Below are positions 25,763 through 34,344 of a stretch of DNA of 64,000 nt, in pieces. Under the pieces are notes generated by a model, which was not told the DNA's origin, searched no databases, and was given only the letters and a program-made list of their open reading frames with translations. Source of the DNA: Oscillatoria sp. FACHB-1407 (GTDB lineage: Bacteria; Cyanobacteriota; Cyanobacteriia; Elainellales; Elainellaceae). A program made the translations under genes and the position numbers. Each line of letters starts with the position of its first letter. The first letter of the stretch is position 1. The DNA lies in contig NZ_JACJSA010000003.1 in assembly GCF_014697545.1 (NCBI RefSeq), forward strand, positions 124,001 through 188,000, in the 5' to 3' direction.

Positions 25763-26899
25763 CTAAGCCTTTGGCTCGACCAAATTCTCCAACCCATCAA
25801 CCACCTTGGCCGACTCAATCAAGTCACCTGCTTTCAGCTTCTCCAACACCTCTTTGCCTTCGGTGACAAAGCCAAAAATGGAATAGCGACCATCCAGCAA
25901 ATTTGCTCCAGCAGGAGTCAATTCTGGCTCAAACAAGAAGAAGAAAAACTGCGAGGAACCCCCGTTGGGGTCGCTGGAAGGGCGAGCCAATGCCAATGCG
26001 CCATACGCCGAGAAGGGCAGCACGGGTTGTTCAAGAAAACGCCCAGCATCCTCCAGGGTGATGCCGTAGGTCGGTTCCTTGTCTCCCTTCACCAGAACTT
26101 CGAGGGGAATGGCACGATATTTGCCCGTGTCAGGGTCAACAAAACCAACCTCTGGACCGGGGGGATCGCCGACTTGCAGCACATAAGATTCTTCAGCACG
26201 GGTGAAGGGCAAGTTGTCATAGAAACCGCGTTTCACCAGATCAACAAAGTTTCCAGCGGTCACAGGCGCACTGTACCCGTCCACAACTGCCTTCATGTCA
26301 CCCTTGCTGGTTTTGAAGGCGATCGTGGCACGCCCTTTCAATTGAGGCAAATTGCTATATTCAGCGGGCACCTCGTAGGGAAAGCCCGTCACCATCAGTT
26401 CCTCTAGCTCACCAATTTTATCGAGTAGCTCTGAGCGTTTCGTCCAGATCGCTTCTCGGTCTTGCGCTTCGACATCAGCGCGAATGGCAGCAATGCCCTC
26501 GCCAATCTCAGTAATTAAGACTTCAGCTTGAGGTTGGCGATCGCTCGGCACACTGGCTAACAACTCTGCCTTACGCGAGAGAATTCGTTCAGCTTGCGTT
26601 AAATTACCGTTAATACCACTTAACCGCTTTCGACTCACTCGTAACGTCGTTGAGATATCTTCTAATGCGACCTGTAACTTACGCACGGCCTGGTTGTCGA
26701 TCGGCAGTGCATAGCGCAGCAATGCTTTACCATCGCTAATTGGGTTGCCCGCAGGCAATCGGCTAATTAAAACATCGGCAGTCACAGGAGCAGCAGCAGC
26801 AGGACTGTTTTCTAAAGCAATATTTAATGTCAATGCCAGTAGGAGCAGCACAGCAGAAACCATCCCTGCTCGGAGCCAGCGTTTGAGCGAGTCAATCAT
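25763..26899 (-). CDS. TLP40/CYP38-type thylakoid-lumen cyclophilin
   Basis: 378 residues from the ATG at 26899, supported by AGGAA about 8 bases upstream. An in-frame ATG at 27034 would run into the efp start. A signal peptide (about 9-37, ending SPAAAA) sends it to the lumen or periplasm. Residues about 40-190 are helical, as in the PsbQ-like bundle of TLP40/CYP38. The cyclophilin domain follows (ATIAFKTSKGDMKAVV, TAGNFVDLVKRGFYDNLPFTR, SSQFFFFLFEPELTP, YSIFGFVTEGKEVLE). It lacks the classical active-site Arg-Phe-Gln spacing, so its isomerase activity may be weak. Homologues help photosystem II assembly. Divergent from efp. Confidence 0.88.
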   Translation of the reverse strand: MIDSLKRWLRAGMVSAVLLLLALTLNIALENSPAAAAPVTADVLISRLPAGNPISDGKALLRYALPIDNQAVRKLQVALEDISTTLRVSRKRLSGINGNLTQAERILSRKAELLASVPSDRQPQAEVLITEIGEGIAAIRADVEAQDREAIWTKRSELLDKIGELEELMVTGFPYEVPAEYSNLPQLKGRATIAFKTSKGDMKAVVDGYSAPVTAGNFVDLVKRGFYDNLPFTRAEESYVLQVGDPPGPEVGFVDPDTGKYRAIPLEVLVKGDKEPTYGITLEDAGRFLEQPVLPFSAYGALALARPSSDPNGGSSQFFFFLFEPELTPAGANLLDGRYSIFGFVTEGKEVLEKLKAGDLIESAKVVDGLENLVEPKA

Positions 26900-27040
26900 T
26901 GGATTTCCTGGAGTGTAACATTCGGAAAAATACCGTGAGATGTCATCGACAAAATTCTCATGTTTCATCTTCCCACATCCCATAGCCCCAACAAGCGGTA
27001 AAATGAATTGCCGATTGTTCTCCTGAGACAGCATAGATTC

Positions 27041-27598
27041 ATGATTTCCAGTAACGACTTTCGTCCCGGTGTCAGCATTGTTTTAGAAGGGTCCGTGTGG
27101 CGGGTAGTAGAGTTTCTGCATGTCAAACCGGGCAAAGGGGCTGCCTTTGTGCGGACGAAACTGAAGAACGTGCAGAACGGTAACGTGGTTGAACGTACCT
27201 TCCGAGCTGCTGAAACTGTCCCACAGGCGACACTTGAAAAGAGTGTGATGCAGCATACCTACAAGGAAGGCGAGGACTATGTCTTTATGGACATGGAAAC
27301 CTATGAGGAAAGCCGCCTTTCTGCTGCGCAAATTGGCGATCGCGTCAAATATTTGAAAGAAGGCATGGAAGCCAACGTGGTGCGGTGGGAAGACCAGGTG
27401 CTTGAAGTAGAACTGCCCAACTCCGTAGTTTTAGAAGTGACTCAAACCGATCCCGGTGTTAAAGGCGACACGGCAACAGGTGGTACGAAGCCTGCGATCG
27501 TTGAAACGGGTGCTCAAGTCATGGTGCCACTGTTTATTTCGGTCGGAGAACGGATTAAAATCGACACTCGTACGGATACTTACCTGGGTCGGGAGTAA
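27041..27598 (+). CDS. efp: Elongation factor P
   Basis: 185 residues from ATG at 27041, the usual EF-P start ([13 protein letters not shown]); the in-frame codon at 27008 would add an unusual extension. EF-P binds between the P and E sites of the ribosome and rescues stalling at polyproline. All three beta-barrel domains are present: [18 protein letters not shown] with a Lys at the loop tip (GKGA), then [13 protein letters not shown], and the C-terminal [20 protein letters not shown]. The accB gene follows 182 bp downstream, which is the common cyanobacterial order. Confidence 0.97.
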   Translation: MISSNDFRPGVSIVLEGSVWRVVEFLHVKPGKGAAFVRTKLKNVQNGNVVERTFRAAETVPQATLEKSVMQHTYKEGEDYVFMDMETYEESRLSAAQIGDRVKYLKEGMEANVVRWEDQVLEVELPNSVVLEVTQTDPGVKGDTATGGTKPAIVETGAQVMVPLFISVGERIKIDTRTDTYLGRE

Positions 27599-27780
27599 CC
27601 GTTGCAACTTCAATCACGGTGTAGACATCGTTTACACATCGTTGGAGGGTTATGAGTCATGCTGCCTGTGTGCGTCGTAGTGGCAACGGTAACTGATATT
27701 CGTGCCGTTGCCCAATCGCCACTCGGTTAGGGCAAATCTGTCACATTGAATATTTCTATTTGAACCGGGCTATAAAAACT

Positions 27781-28320
27781 GTGGAATTGAATTTTGATGA
27801 ACTCCGTGAACTGCTGACCCTGCTAAATCAGACAGACGTCGCGGAATTAATGCTAAAAAGCAATGAATTTGAATTGACCCTGCGCAAAGGAAATATGGCG
27901 GTGGGCGATCGCCCCGGCGGAGGGGTCGTTTCACAGCAAGCCTCTCTGGCACCCCCTCCAAGTTTGCCTGGTGCTGTGCCCGCTCCTTTGCCTGCGCCCG
28001 CCCCAGCCCCCTTGGCAGCACCCCCTCCCCCTGCGCCCGCCCCAGCACCCCCTCCACCCAATGCTGCTGTAAACGATCGTCTGGTTGACATCATTTCGCC
28101 CATGGTGGGTACGTTTTATCGTGCTCCTGCCCCGGACGAACCACCGTTTGTGGATACGGGCGATCGCATTCGTCCGGGTCAAACGGTCTGCATCATCGAA
28201 GCCATGAAACTGATGAACGAGCTTGAAGCAGAGGTTTCGGGTGAGATTGTAGAGATTTTGCTCAAAAACGGTGAACCCGTTGAATATGGGCAAGTTTTAA
28301 TGCGCGTGAATCCTAGTTAA
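27781..28320 (+). CDS. accB: Biotin carboxyl carrier protein of acetyl-CoA carboxylase
   Basis: 179 residues from GTG at 27781, which gives the standard N-terminus [12 protein letters not shown]; a TTG at 27760 is a less likely start. AccB carries biotin between the biotin carboxylase and the transcarboxylase in fatty-acid synthesis. An N-terminal domain (about 1-45) is followed by a long Ala/Pro-rich linker (about 60-108, with repeated APAPAP-like words). The biotinyl domain has the target lysine in EAMKLMNE and the thumb region [19 protein letters not shown]. The linker is more Pro-rich than in most species. It follows efp. Confidence 0.95.
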   Translation: MELNFDELRELLTLLNQTDVAELMLKSNEFELTLRKGNMAVGDRPGGGVVSQQASLAPPPSLPGAVPAPLPAPAPAPLAAPPPPAPAPAPPPPNAAVNDRLVDIISPMVGTFYRAPAPDEPPFVDTGDRIRPGQTVCIIEAMKLMNELEAEVSGEIVEILLKNGEPVEYGQVLMRVNPS

Positions 28321-28344
28321 CGTGAATTTGGGAGCAGGATTTTG

Positions 28345-28463
28345 ACGGTTAAAACCGCAGCATAGGAACGAAACCGACTTGCATCGATTCGTCAAATCCT
28401 ACATCTTCCGGAGTCCGCGTCGGCGGACTTCGCTTTGATAGCCGCGAATTCATTCGCCAGGCT
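28345..28463 (+). repeat. Dispersed imperfect repeat, copy 1
   Basis: The spacer after accB contains GTCCGCGTCGGCGGACTTCG and GCCGCGAATTCATTCGCC. The same arrangement is at 36628-36725. Short inverted repeats (GTCCGC/GCGGAC) suggest a folded element common in cyanobacterial intergenic DNA. Confidence 0.65.
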
Positions 28464-28480
28464 CTTAAACCGAACTGACG

Positions 28481-28993
28481 TTAGGGAAGGGACAGAGGAT
28501 TATTTTTGGCATAGTAGACGACGTCAATGCCACGTCGATCGACCGTCATCTTCTCAAACTGCATTCCCAGTTTTTCCATAACTCGGATAGAGCGTTGATT
28601 TTCCGGTTGAGCGATCGCCACAATTCTCGGCAAATTGAGCTGCTCAAATCCATAAGCCATGACAGCTTGAGCCGCTTCTATTGCCAACCCTTTACCCCAA
28701 TAATCAGGGGTTAACCACCACCCAATCTCGACCTCATTGAACCCGTCAAAGCGGAATAAACCGCAAAGCCCGATGAGGGTTTGAGTCTCTGAATCGATCA
28801 CTGCCCAAAACGAAAACCCAGCTTCTCGTTGTGAAGTCGTATTTGCCTCAAAAAATTGCTGGATTCGCTCGTCTGACCACGATTCACCCGTGCCGATATA
28901 TTGCATCACACGCGGATCAGTGGCGATCGCCTTAAAGGCATCAAAATCGTCTGATTCCCAACCTCGCAATATGAGCCGTTCGGTTTTAAGCAT
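28481..28993 (-). CDS. GNAT acetyltransferase, RimJ/RimL-like
   Basis: 170 residues from ATG at 28993 (MLKTERLILRGW), the usual start for this family; the upstream in-frame sequence is not conserved-looking. Motifs of the GNAT fold: TERLILRGWESDDFDAF at the start, VIDSETQTLIGLCGLFRF, the acetyl-CoA pocket GWWLTPDYWGKGLAIEAAQAV, and NQRSIRVMEKLGMQFE near the end. Members acetylate N-terminal amines of proteins or small molecules; the substrate here is unknown. A 28-bp palindrome lies about 45-70 bp upstream of the start. The gene is separate from lysC. Confidence 0.9.
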   Translation of the reverse strand: MLKTERLILRGWESDDFDAFKAIATDPRVMQYIGTGESWSDERIQQFFEANTTSQREAGFSFWAVIDSETQTLIGLCGLFRFDGFNEVEIGWWLTPDYWGKGLAIEAAQAVMAYGFEQLNLPRIVAIAQPENQRSIRVMEKLGMQFEKMTVDRRGIDVVYYAKNNPLSLP

Positions 28994-29036
28994 GGTCGTT
29001 TGCGCTAGTGCTAGAAAAAATAGCTGCAAATCAACT

Positions 29037-29064
29037 GTAGGGGCGTTTCGCGAAACGCCCCTAC
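29037..29064. repeat. Perfect 28-bp palindrome
   Basis: Arms GTAGGGGCGTTTCG and CGAAACGCCCCTAC meet with no loop. It lies between the acetyltransferase and aspartate kinase genes. Similar G/C-rich palindromes recur in many cyanobacterial genomes as dispersed repeats. Confidence 0.85.
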
Positions 29065-29113
29065 GACAATTTACATGCACACTCTCAATTGATCGAATGG
29101 CATAGAATATGGT

Positions 29114-30931
29114 TCAAGCAGGCACCTGAAACTGCTCTGTTCCGGCTAAGCCAAACGCGGCATGAACCGCTTGCAAGGCTCTAACCCCTTCCTCCTCAGC
29201 CACCACACAACTGATTTTGATCTCCGAAGTAGCGATCATTTGAATGTTGATTTGTTGTTGAGCAAATGCCTCAAACATTTTGGCAGCGACCCCTGGACGA
29301 CCAATCATGCCTGTGCCAACGACGCTAACCTTCGCGATCGCCCGATCGACCGTAACTTCACTACAGCCTAATTCCGGTGAGGCTTCTTTAAGCGCGGTTT
29401 GGGCAGCGTCAGCATCGGCTTGAGCTACCGTAAAGGCGATATCACGGGTTGTGACTCCGTTGATCAAGCGGCAGCGTTGCGACTGAATAATCATGTCAAC
29501 GCTAATGCCTTTACCGGCTAACAGGCGAAACAGTTGGGCTGCCATGCCGGGGCGGTCGGGTACATGGCGAATGGCGAGTCGCGCCTGGTTTAGATCTAAT
29601 GCCGCTCCACGCACGATGGGAGCCATCTCCTGAGAGCGATCGCCCCATTTTTCCAGGTTGGCAGGCGAACTCGTCACCTCAAATTCTTTGCACAAAGCTG
29701 CGATCGCTCGGTCACAATCCGCTGCATCAATCGCACAACTGACCTTCACCTCTGAGGTTGAGATCATCTGAATATTGACATCTGCTGCTGCCAGTGTGGC
29801 AAACATCTGTGCCGCCACACCCGGACGACCGATCATCCCTGCCCCTGCAATGCTGACCTTTGCTATTTGCCGCTCCACCATCACCTCGGCTTCCCCCAGG
29901 GTTGGATCTGCATGATTTCTCAAAGCAGGGGCGATCGCGGCTGCCACGGCCTCTGCCCGATGCAACGAGGATTGGGTCACTGTAAAGGCAATGTCATTGG
30001 TGTTGCCTTCGTGAATGGATTGGATAATCAAATCCACATCCAAATTTTGTAGGGCAATTTCACCAAACAATCGCGCTGCCACACCGGGGCGATCGGGCAC
30101 TCGTAGCAGAGCAATTTTTGCCTGATCGGTGTCAAACTCAACCGCGTCTACAGGATGCACCAGTTCCAACCCTTCCAGAGGTCGTGCTTGCGGAATCGGA
30201 GACACAACCCGCGTACCGGGAGCATCCTCCCAACTCGATCGCACCACTAGAGTTACCCCATAATTTCGGGCAATCTCGACCGCACGGGGATGGAGTACCT
30301 TGGCTCCCAGGCTTGCCAGTTCTAGCATTTCGTCTGAGGTAATCTCGCTCATCAATTGGGCATCTGGCACGATCCGGGGATCAGCCGTCAAAATGCCAGG
30401 AACATCTGTGTAAATCTCACAGGCATCCGCTTGAAGAGCCGCTGCCAGTGCTACGGCTGATGTATCCGAGCCACCCCGTCCCAGCGTTGTGATCTCCAGG
30501 TCAGTCGTGCTGCTGATGCCCTGGAAACCTGCAACCACAACAACTTCTCCCTGTTGTAAATGCCGCTGAATCCGCTCAGTTTCAATGCTCAAAATTCGGG
30601 CACGGGTATGATGGGCTTCGGTGACGATCCCGACCTGCGCACCTGTGAGGGAAATTGCAGGCTGGTCTAGCTCCTGCAACGCCATGCTGAGAAGGGCGAT
30701 CGATACCTGCTCACCCGTTGATAACAGCATGTCCATTTCGCGGCGACTGGGATGGGTCGAAATCTCATGCGCCAGCTTCACCAAACCATCAGTGGTTTTC
30801 CCCATGGCGGACACCACCACCACCAGAGAATGTCCCTCTGCGACTGTTTTCTTAACCCGCTGGGCAACCGCCTGAATCCGCTCTACCGTACCGACAGAGG
30901 TGCCCCCATATTTCTGCACAATCAATGCCAT
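29114..30931 (-). CDS. lysC: Aspartate kinase
   Basis: 605 residues from ATG at 30931, with GGAG 11 bases upstream; an in-frame ATG at 30955 is possible but gives an unusual extension. Aspartate kinase makes aspartyl phosphate, the first step to lysine, threonine and methionine. The catalytic domain has VQKYGGTSVG, FQGISSTTDLEITTLGRGGSDTSA (in part) and TDVPGILTADPR. The C-terminal half has two tandem ACT pairs (four ACT domains), the cyanobacterial type, with IGRPGVAAQMF and IGRPGVAAKMF as duplicated motifs. Feedback control by lysine and threonine through these domains is expected. Confidence 0.95.
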   Translation of the reverse strand: MALIVQKYGGTSVGTVERIQAVAQRVKKTVAEGHSLVVVVSAMGKTTDGLVKLAHEISTHPSRREMDMLLSTGEQVSIALLSMALQELDQPAISLTGAQVGIVTEAHHTRARILSIETERIQRHLQQGEVVVVAGFQGISSTTDLEITTLGRGGSDTSAVALAAALQADACEIYTDVPGILTADPRIVPDAQLMSEITSDEMLELASLGAKVLHPRAVEIARNYGVTLVVRSSWEDAPGTRVVSPIPQARPLEGLELVHPVDAVEFDTDQAKIALLRVPDRPGVAARLFGEIALQNLDVDLIIQSIHEGNTNDIAFTVTQSSLHRAEAVAAAIAPALRNHADPTLGEAEVMVERQIAKVSIAGAGMIGRPGVAAQMFATLAAADVNIQMISTSEVKVSCAIDAADCDRAIAALCKEFEVTSSPANLEKWGDRSQEMAPIVRGAALDLNQARLAIRHVPDRPGMAAQLFRLLAGKGISVDMIIQSQRCRLINGVTTRDIAFTVAQADADAAQTALKEASPELGCSEVTVDRAIAKVSVVGTGMIGRPGVAAKMFEAFAQQQINIQMIATSEIKISCVVAEEEGVRALQAVHAAFGLAGTEQFQVPA

Positions 30932-31248
30932 ATTTACCCATTCTCCTGCCCCCACAAGCTCTGAATGCTTAAAGGGTCACGTTTGCTCAGAGTTTGGGAG
31001 GCACAGTATCACGACGAATAACGAACCTACATCAACTTATCAGACTCTAGCTCGTTTCACGAGAGCCAAACTATAGATTGTTAACCATTAAAGGTTAATC
31101 GTCAATTGTTTCTTAATCCATTAGCTACTGTGTGCACGCAAGTCCTCTCAGACCTCTAAATTCCCTGACTTTGGGGGACTTTGAGCCTTTGTCAAGGGGC
31201 TTAACTCAACCAGAAAGACCCGTACTTGGAACCGATGCGAAGCGCGCC
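30932..31248. other. Spacer upstream of lysC
   Basis: 317 bp without a gene. It contains an inverted repeat TTAACC/GGTTAA with a 6-bp centre (31081-31098), which resembles a remnant of the heptad family, and otherwise nothing recognisable apart from promoter space for lysC. Confidence 0.55.
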
Positions 31249-31824
31249 CTATCGCGGCAACGAAAACGGAAATGAAACCGTTGGGTCTTGAGGGTTAACT
31301 GTGCCTCTCAAGGTTTGGGTTGATCCCTGCACCAACAATCGCAGGGTAAAGGGAATAGCCCCTGAGGATTCTCCACACGGCAAATAGAGATTGACCTCAA
31401 TATTGTATTGACCTTGAGGTGCGCCACCGGGGGGCCAAAAGATATTCTCAACAGGCGATCGCGTCACTCCACTACACGCTGCATTTGCATCGACATCGAG
31501 TTGCCCACCAGAGGCAATCTGACGATTGGAATAACTGACCACGGCACCACTCGGATCGGTCACCGCTAAATCTAGATCATCGGTTGTTGCCCATTGCAAT
31601 GTCACCTGAATATCACCCGTACCCAACTGTGGAATGCTTGAGCTTTGGTCAGAAGCACAAATACTGGAGAGGTCAAACACCTGTCCTCCTGAATCCATCA
31701 CAAAACAGCCTTGATATTCCTGCGATCGCGCCGGAGTGTGGCTACCGCCCACAAGCACACCAACGACAGCACAAGACGTAAGAACCCATGGGAAAGACAG
31801 AGGCGATCGCGACAGCTTAAACAT
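31249..31824 (-). CDS. Secreted protein with YfaP-like domain
   Basis: 191 residues from ATG at 31824 (MFKLSRSPL); another ATG lies at 31866. A signal peptide ends near TPARSQEY. The mature part has VTLQWATTDDLDLAVTDPSG, then DVDANAACSG and NIFWPPGGAPQGQYNIEVNLYLPC. This is the pattern of YfaP/DUF2135-like domains, in which an acidic DLDL motif is followed by a beta-sandwich with a PxGxY turn. Four Cys residues may form disulfides, fitting an exported protein. Its role is unknown. It is not obviously in an operon. Confidence 0.72.
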   Translation of the reverse strand: MFKLSRSPLSFPWVLTSCAVVGVLVGGSHTPARSQEYQGCFVMDSGGQVFDLSSICASDQSSSIPQLGTGDIQVTLQWATTDDLDLAVTDPSGAVVSYSNRQIASGGQLDVDANAACSGVTRSPVENIFWPPGGAPQGQYNIEVNLYLPCGESSGAIPFTLRLLVQGSTQTLRGTVNPQDPTVSFPFSLPR

Positions 31825-32357
31825 GATGGGGAGGCGAATGACGGATGACAGTGTTGAAAAGAGCAACTGCTTAGCAAAGTCAATCTCCTAGCAGAATCAA
31901 CCTCTGGATAGAAAAGTGATTGACTACTTACAAATTCGCTCGACTATCCGCCTCATCCGGACAGCTACAGCCATCCCAACTAAGGGTATGAAGGGGGCTA
32001 GGTGTGGAACTCCTGGCTGCGGGCACAGCCCCTCCACCCCCCTGGTTTTATTTCCAAACCCTATCTGTGAATAGCAGTGCTAAGAAATTACAACTTGAAG
32101 GATGGTGTGAAAAGAATGATTCAAATCTCCTTTTTTACGCATTAAATTAGGACGGCTATATAATGACGCAAGTAACGATAGGTAACAGTTCTCCGCGATT
32201 CAACTTACAATTTGATTGAATAAAGCGAGAATTTTTTCTAACCTTGATATCAAGATCTATTTGTTTTAATTCACTGTTTTATAACGACGATCACCTATCA
32301 ATAAAATTAAGGTCTTTTGCACATCAAAGTCTTCTGTGCGTGTTGAGGAGTTCAAAC
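31825..32357. other. Divergent spacer with dispersed repeat copy
   Basis: 533 bp between divergent genes. Holds the inverted dispersed repeat at 31983-32043. The segment from about 32050 to 32340 is AT-rich and should contain the promoter of the exported beta-protein gene. Confidence 0.6.
31983..32043 (-). repeat. Dispersed repeat, copy 2 (inverted)
   Basis: Read on the minus strand it gives GGGGGTGGAGGGGCTG, then GCAGCCAGGAGTTCCACA and ends CCCTTAG. It lines up base by base, with scattered mismatches, with 45768-45840. Confidence 0.7.
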
Positions 32358-32903
32358 GTGCCTAATAGTAACCCGTGGTTCAGTCATTTTGTACCTGCTA
32401 GCCTCAGTGGTCTTGCGATCGCCACTGGGGTCATGATCGCTAATCCTGCTCCCACTATGGCTCAAGCGGCTTATGGTAGCTATGTTGGGATTGGAGGTTC
32501 CTTTGGGTTGACCGAGGGGTCTGACCTCGCCAGTGAAGGCAGTAATTCTGGTGGAGTAATTGCCGTTCGCTATCGACTCTTAGAAGTTCCTATCTCTCTC
32601 CGAGCACAGGCACTGATCAGCGAAAGAACGGCGATCGTCCCCACAGTGTCTTACGATATTCCCATCAACTGGCAGACTGACGCTTACATCGGGGCAGGCG
32701 CATCCATCGTCACAGGTGGAGATCCTGAAGACACATCCCCCATTGGCAATCAGACCAGCTTTGTTATCCAACCTGGCATCGATTACAGCCTACCTGATAG
32801 TAACCTCGTTGTTTTTGGCAATGCCATTTTTGCCTTCGATGCTTATGAAGAAGGCGGTGGTGCTGGCATCTCGGTTCAGGGTGGAGTCGGCTTGCGATTC
32901 TAG
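32358..32903 (+). CDS. Exported beta-rich (outer-membrane-barrel-like) protein
   Basis: 181 residues from GTG at 32358, chosen because GAGGAG lies 7 bases upstream and a good signal peptide follows (about 12-37, cleavage near TMAQA). An ATG at 32244 opens the same frame but its extra residues look non-coding. The mature part alternates hydrophobic and polar residues with Gly and aromatic positions: YGSYVGIGGSFGLTEG, AVRYRLL, AYIGAGASIV, and it ends GGVGLRF with a C-terminal Phe. This fits a small outer-membrane beta-barrel. Family and role unknown. Confidence 0.72.
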   Translation: MPNSNPWFSHFVPASLSGLAIATGVMIANPAPTMAQAAYGSYVGIGGSFGLTEGSDLASEGSNSGGVIAVRYRLLEVPISLRAQALISERTAIVPTVSYDIPINWQTDAYIGAGASIVTGGDPEDTSPIGNQTSFVIQPGIDYSLPDSNLVVFGNAIFAFDAYEEGGGAGISVQGGVGLRF

Positions 32904-32906
32904 TGC

Positions 32907-33680
32907 TCAGCTTCGGCGGTGCGCCAGTGTGGGGGTCGCCTGATCGGTGGGCATGACTAGCACCTCACTGATATTCACATGGGCTGGGCGAGTTGCGCAA
33001 AAGAACACAACATCAGCGATATCCTCTGCGGTCAAAGGCGTGAGTCCCTGATAGACTTTGGCAGCACGCTCCGCATCTCCGTGAAAGCGCACCTCACTAA
33101 ACTCTGTTTCCACCATCCCTGGGTCAACCGAACTCACGCGCACCGGAGTGCCCAGCAAGTCGATCTTCATGCCTTCCGATAATGCCCGAACAGCAGCTTT
33201 TGTGGCGCAGTAAACGTTGCCTTTTGGGTAGGTTTGGTGCCCTGCCACGGAGCCAATGTTGATAACATGCCCCCGTCCTCGACTGACCATTCCCGGTAAC
33301 ACTGTTCGGCTGACGTACAGCAAGCCCTTGAGATTGGTGTCAATCATCTCTTCCCAATCTTGAATCTTGCCCTCGTGAAGGTTATCTAATCCCCGACTCA
33401 ACCCGGCATTGTTGACCAGAATCTCGATCGCCCCCCATGCCTCTGGTAACGCACTGAGAGTCAATTCCACTTGAGTGCGATCGCTCACATCCAGGGCGAT
33501 CGCCTGAACCGCTACCCCAAACTCTTGTTCGAGTTGCTGTGCCAACTGTTGCAACCGCTCCGATCGGCGAGCCGTCAAAATCAGCTTTGCTCCCCCTTGT
33601 GCAAACACCCTGGCACATGCCGCGCCAATGCCACTACTCGCACCTGTAACTAAGACAATTTGATCTTTTACTGAAATCAT
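32907..33680 (-). CDS. Short-chain dehydrogenase/reductase (YdfG-like)
   Basis: 257 residues. NADP(H)-binding motif TGASSGIGAACA near residue 14, with a basic residue following in TARRSERL that favours NADP. Further landmarks are NNAGLSRG, the catalytic Ser in NIGSVAGHQTYP, and YCATKAAV holding Tyr and Lys. The closest group in my judgement is the 3-hydroxy acid dehydrogenase family (YdfG). The substrate is uncertain because SDR members are broad. It ends 3 bp from the stop of the convergent beta-protein gene. No operon partner. Confidence 0.9.
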   Translation of the reverse strand: MISVKDQIVLVTGASSGIGAACARVFAQGGAKLILTARRSERLQQLAQQLEQEFGVAVQAIALDVSDRTQVELTLSALPEAWGAIEILVNNAGLSRGLDNLHEGKIQDWEEMIDTNLKGLLYVSRTVLPGMVSRGRGHVINIGSVAGHQTYPKGNVYCATKAAVRALSEGMKIDLLGTPVRVSSVDPGMVETEFSEVRFHGDAERAAKVYQGLTPLTAEDIADVVFFCATRPAHVNISEVLVMPTDQATPTLAHRRS

Positions 33681-33986
33681 CGCAGTCTCATTCCATCCAC
33701 ATCCGCAGCTTCAACCATTCAACCGCAGACTGTTTACAAAAAGAAAGGGTTCATCCCCTACTCCTCTACTCCCCTACCCCTCTGCTCCTAACCGGACGCA
33801 TCAAAGCTACAAACACCGTTCCCGATTTACCGCAAATTGCTGAACACTTTGCGATACACTAAGAAACAGTGCAATTTGAAATCGTTGCACAGATTCCCCA
33901 AAAATGGTGGAATAGACAGATACCAAATTCAAGATTCCAATCTTGAATAGCAGCCTCGCAAGATCAAGCTATCTTGTAGGCGATAC
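33681..33986. other. Upstream region of tRNA-Leu
   Basis: 306 bp without a gene. A C/T-rich low-complexity run (CCTACTCCTCTACTCCCC type) lies at about 33755-33790. A perfect inverted repeat (ATTCAAGATT, 2 bp, AATCTTGAAT) is at 33927-33948, and TATCTT at 33971-33976 is a possible -10 box. Confidence 0.55.
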
Positions 33987-34344
33987 GGGGGCGTGGCGGA
34001 ATGGTAGACGCTGCGGACTTAGAAAACTGAGCCTTGATAAAGAAATTTATCAAGTGACCGCTCTCAAATTCAGGGAAACCTAACTCAGAAACAATACGTT
34101 TCAGATATGGCAATCCTGAGCCAAGCCACTTCAACTTGTGAGCCGTTAACATGAAAAGCGACTCAAGTCTGTGTGGAAGGTGCAGAGACTCGACGGGAGC
34201 TACCCTAACGTTTAGCCGAGGGTAAAGGGAGAGTCCAATTCTTAAAACCCTCAGAACGATCCTGAGCGGCAACAGCGAAAGCTGTAAAAGAATGAAAATC
34301 CGTTGACTGTATAAGTCGTGAGAGTTCAAGTCTCTCCGCCCCCA
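33987..34344 (+). tRNA. trnL-UAA: tRNA-Leu(UAA) interrupted by a group I intron
   Basis: 5' exon 33987-34020 begins GGGGGCGTGGCGGAATGG and ends in GGACTT; 3' exon 34295-34344 begins AAAATCCG. The acceptor stem GGGGGCG pairs with CGCCCCC at 34337-34343, and A34344 is the discriminator. The intron splits the anticodon after its first base (U|AA). The spliced tRNA is 84 nt with a long variable arm, as expected of leucine tRNA; the CCA end is not encoded. The T-arm has GTTCAAGTC. Confidence 0.97.
34021..34294 (+). ncRNA. Group I intron in tRNA-Leu(UAA)
   Basis: 274 nt. It has the conserved core of the cyanobacterial and plastid tRNA-Leu introns: TCAGGGAAACCTAA, ATGGCAATCCTGAGCC, GCAGAGACTCGACGGGAG and GGGTAAAGGGAGAGTCC. 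The last base is G (34294), as required for the second splicing step. No open reading frame for a homing endonuclease lies inside. It should self-splice with guanosine. Confidence 0.96.

Noticed and set aside
25745-26407. 220-codon plus-strand open frame
   Set aside because: It lies opposite the cyclophilin coding sequence, starts in the repeat array, and has no family-like motifs; the minus-strand gene explains it.
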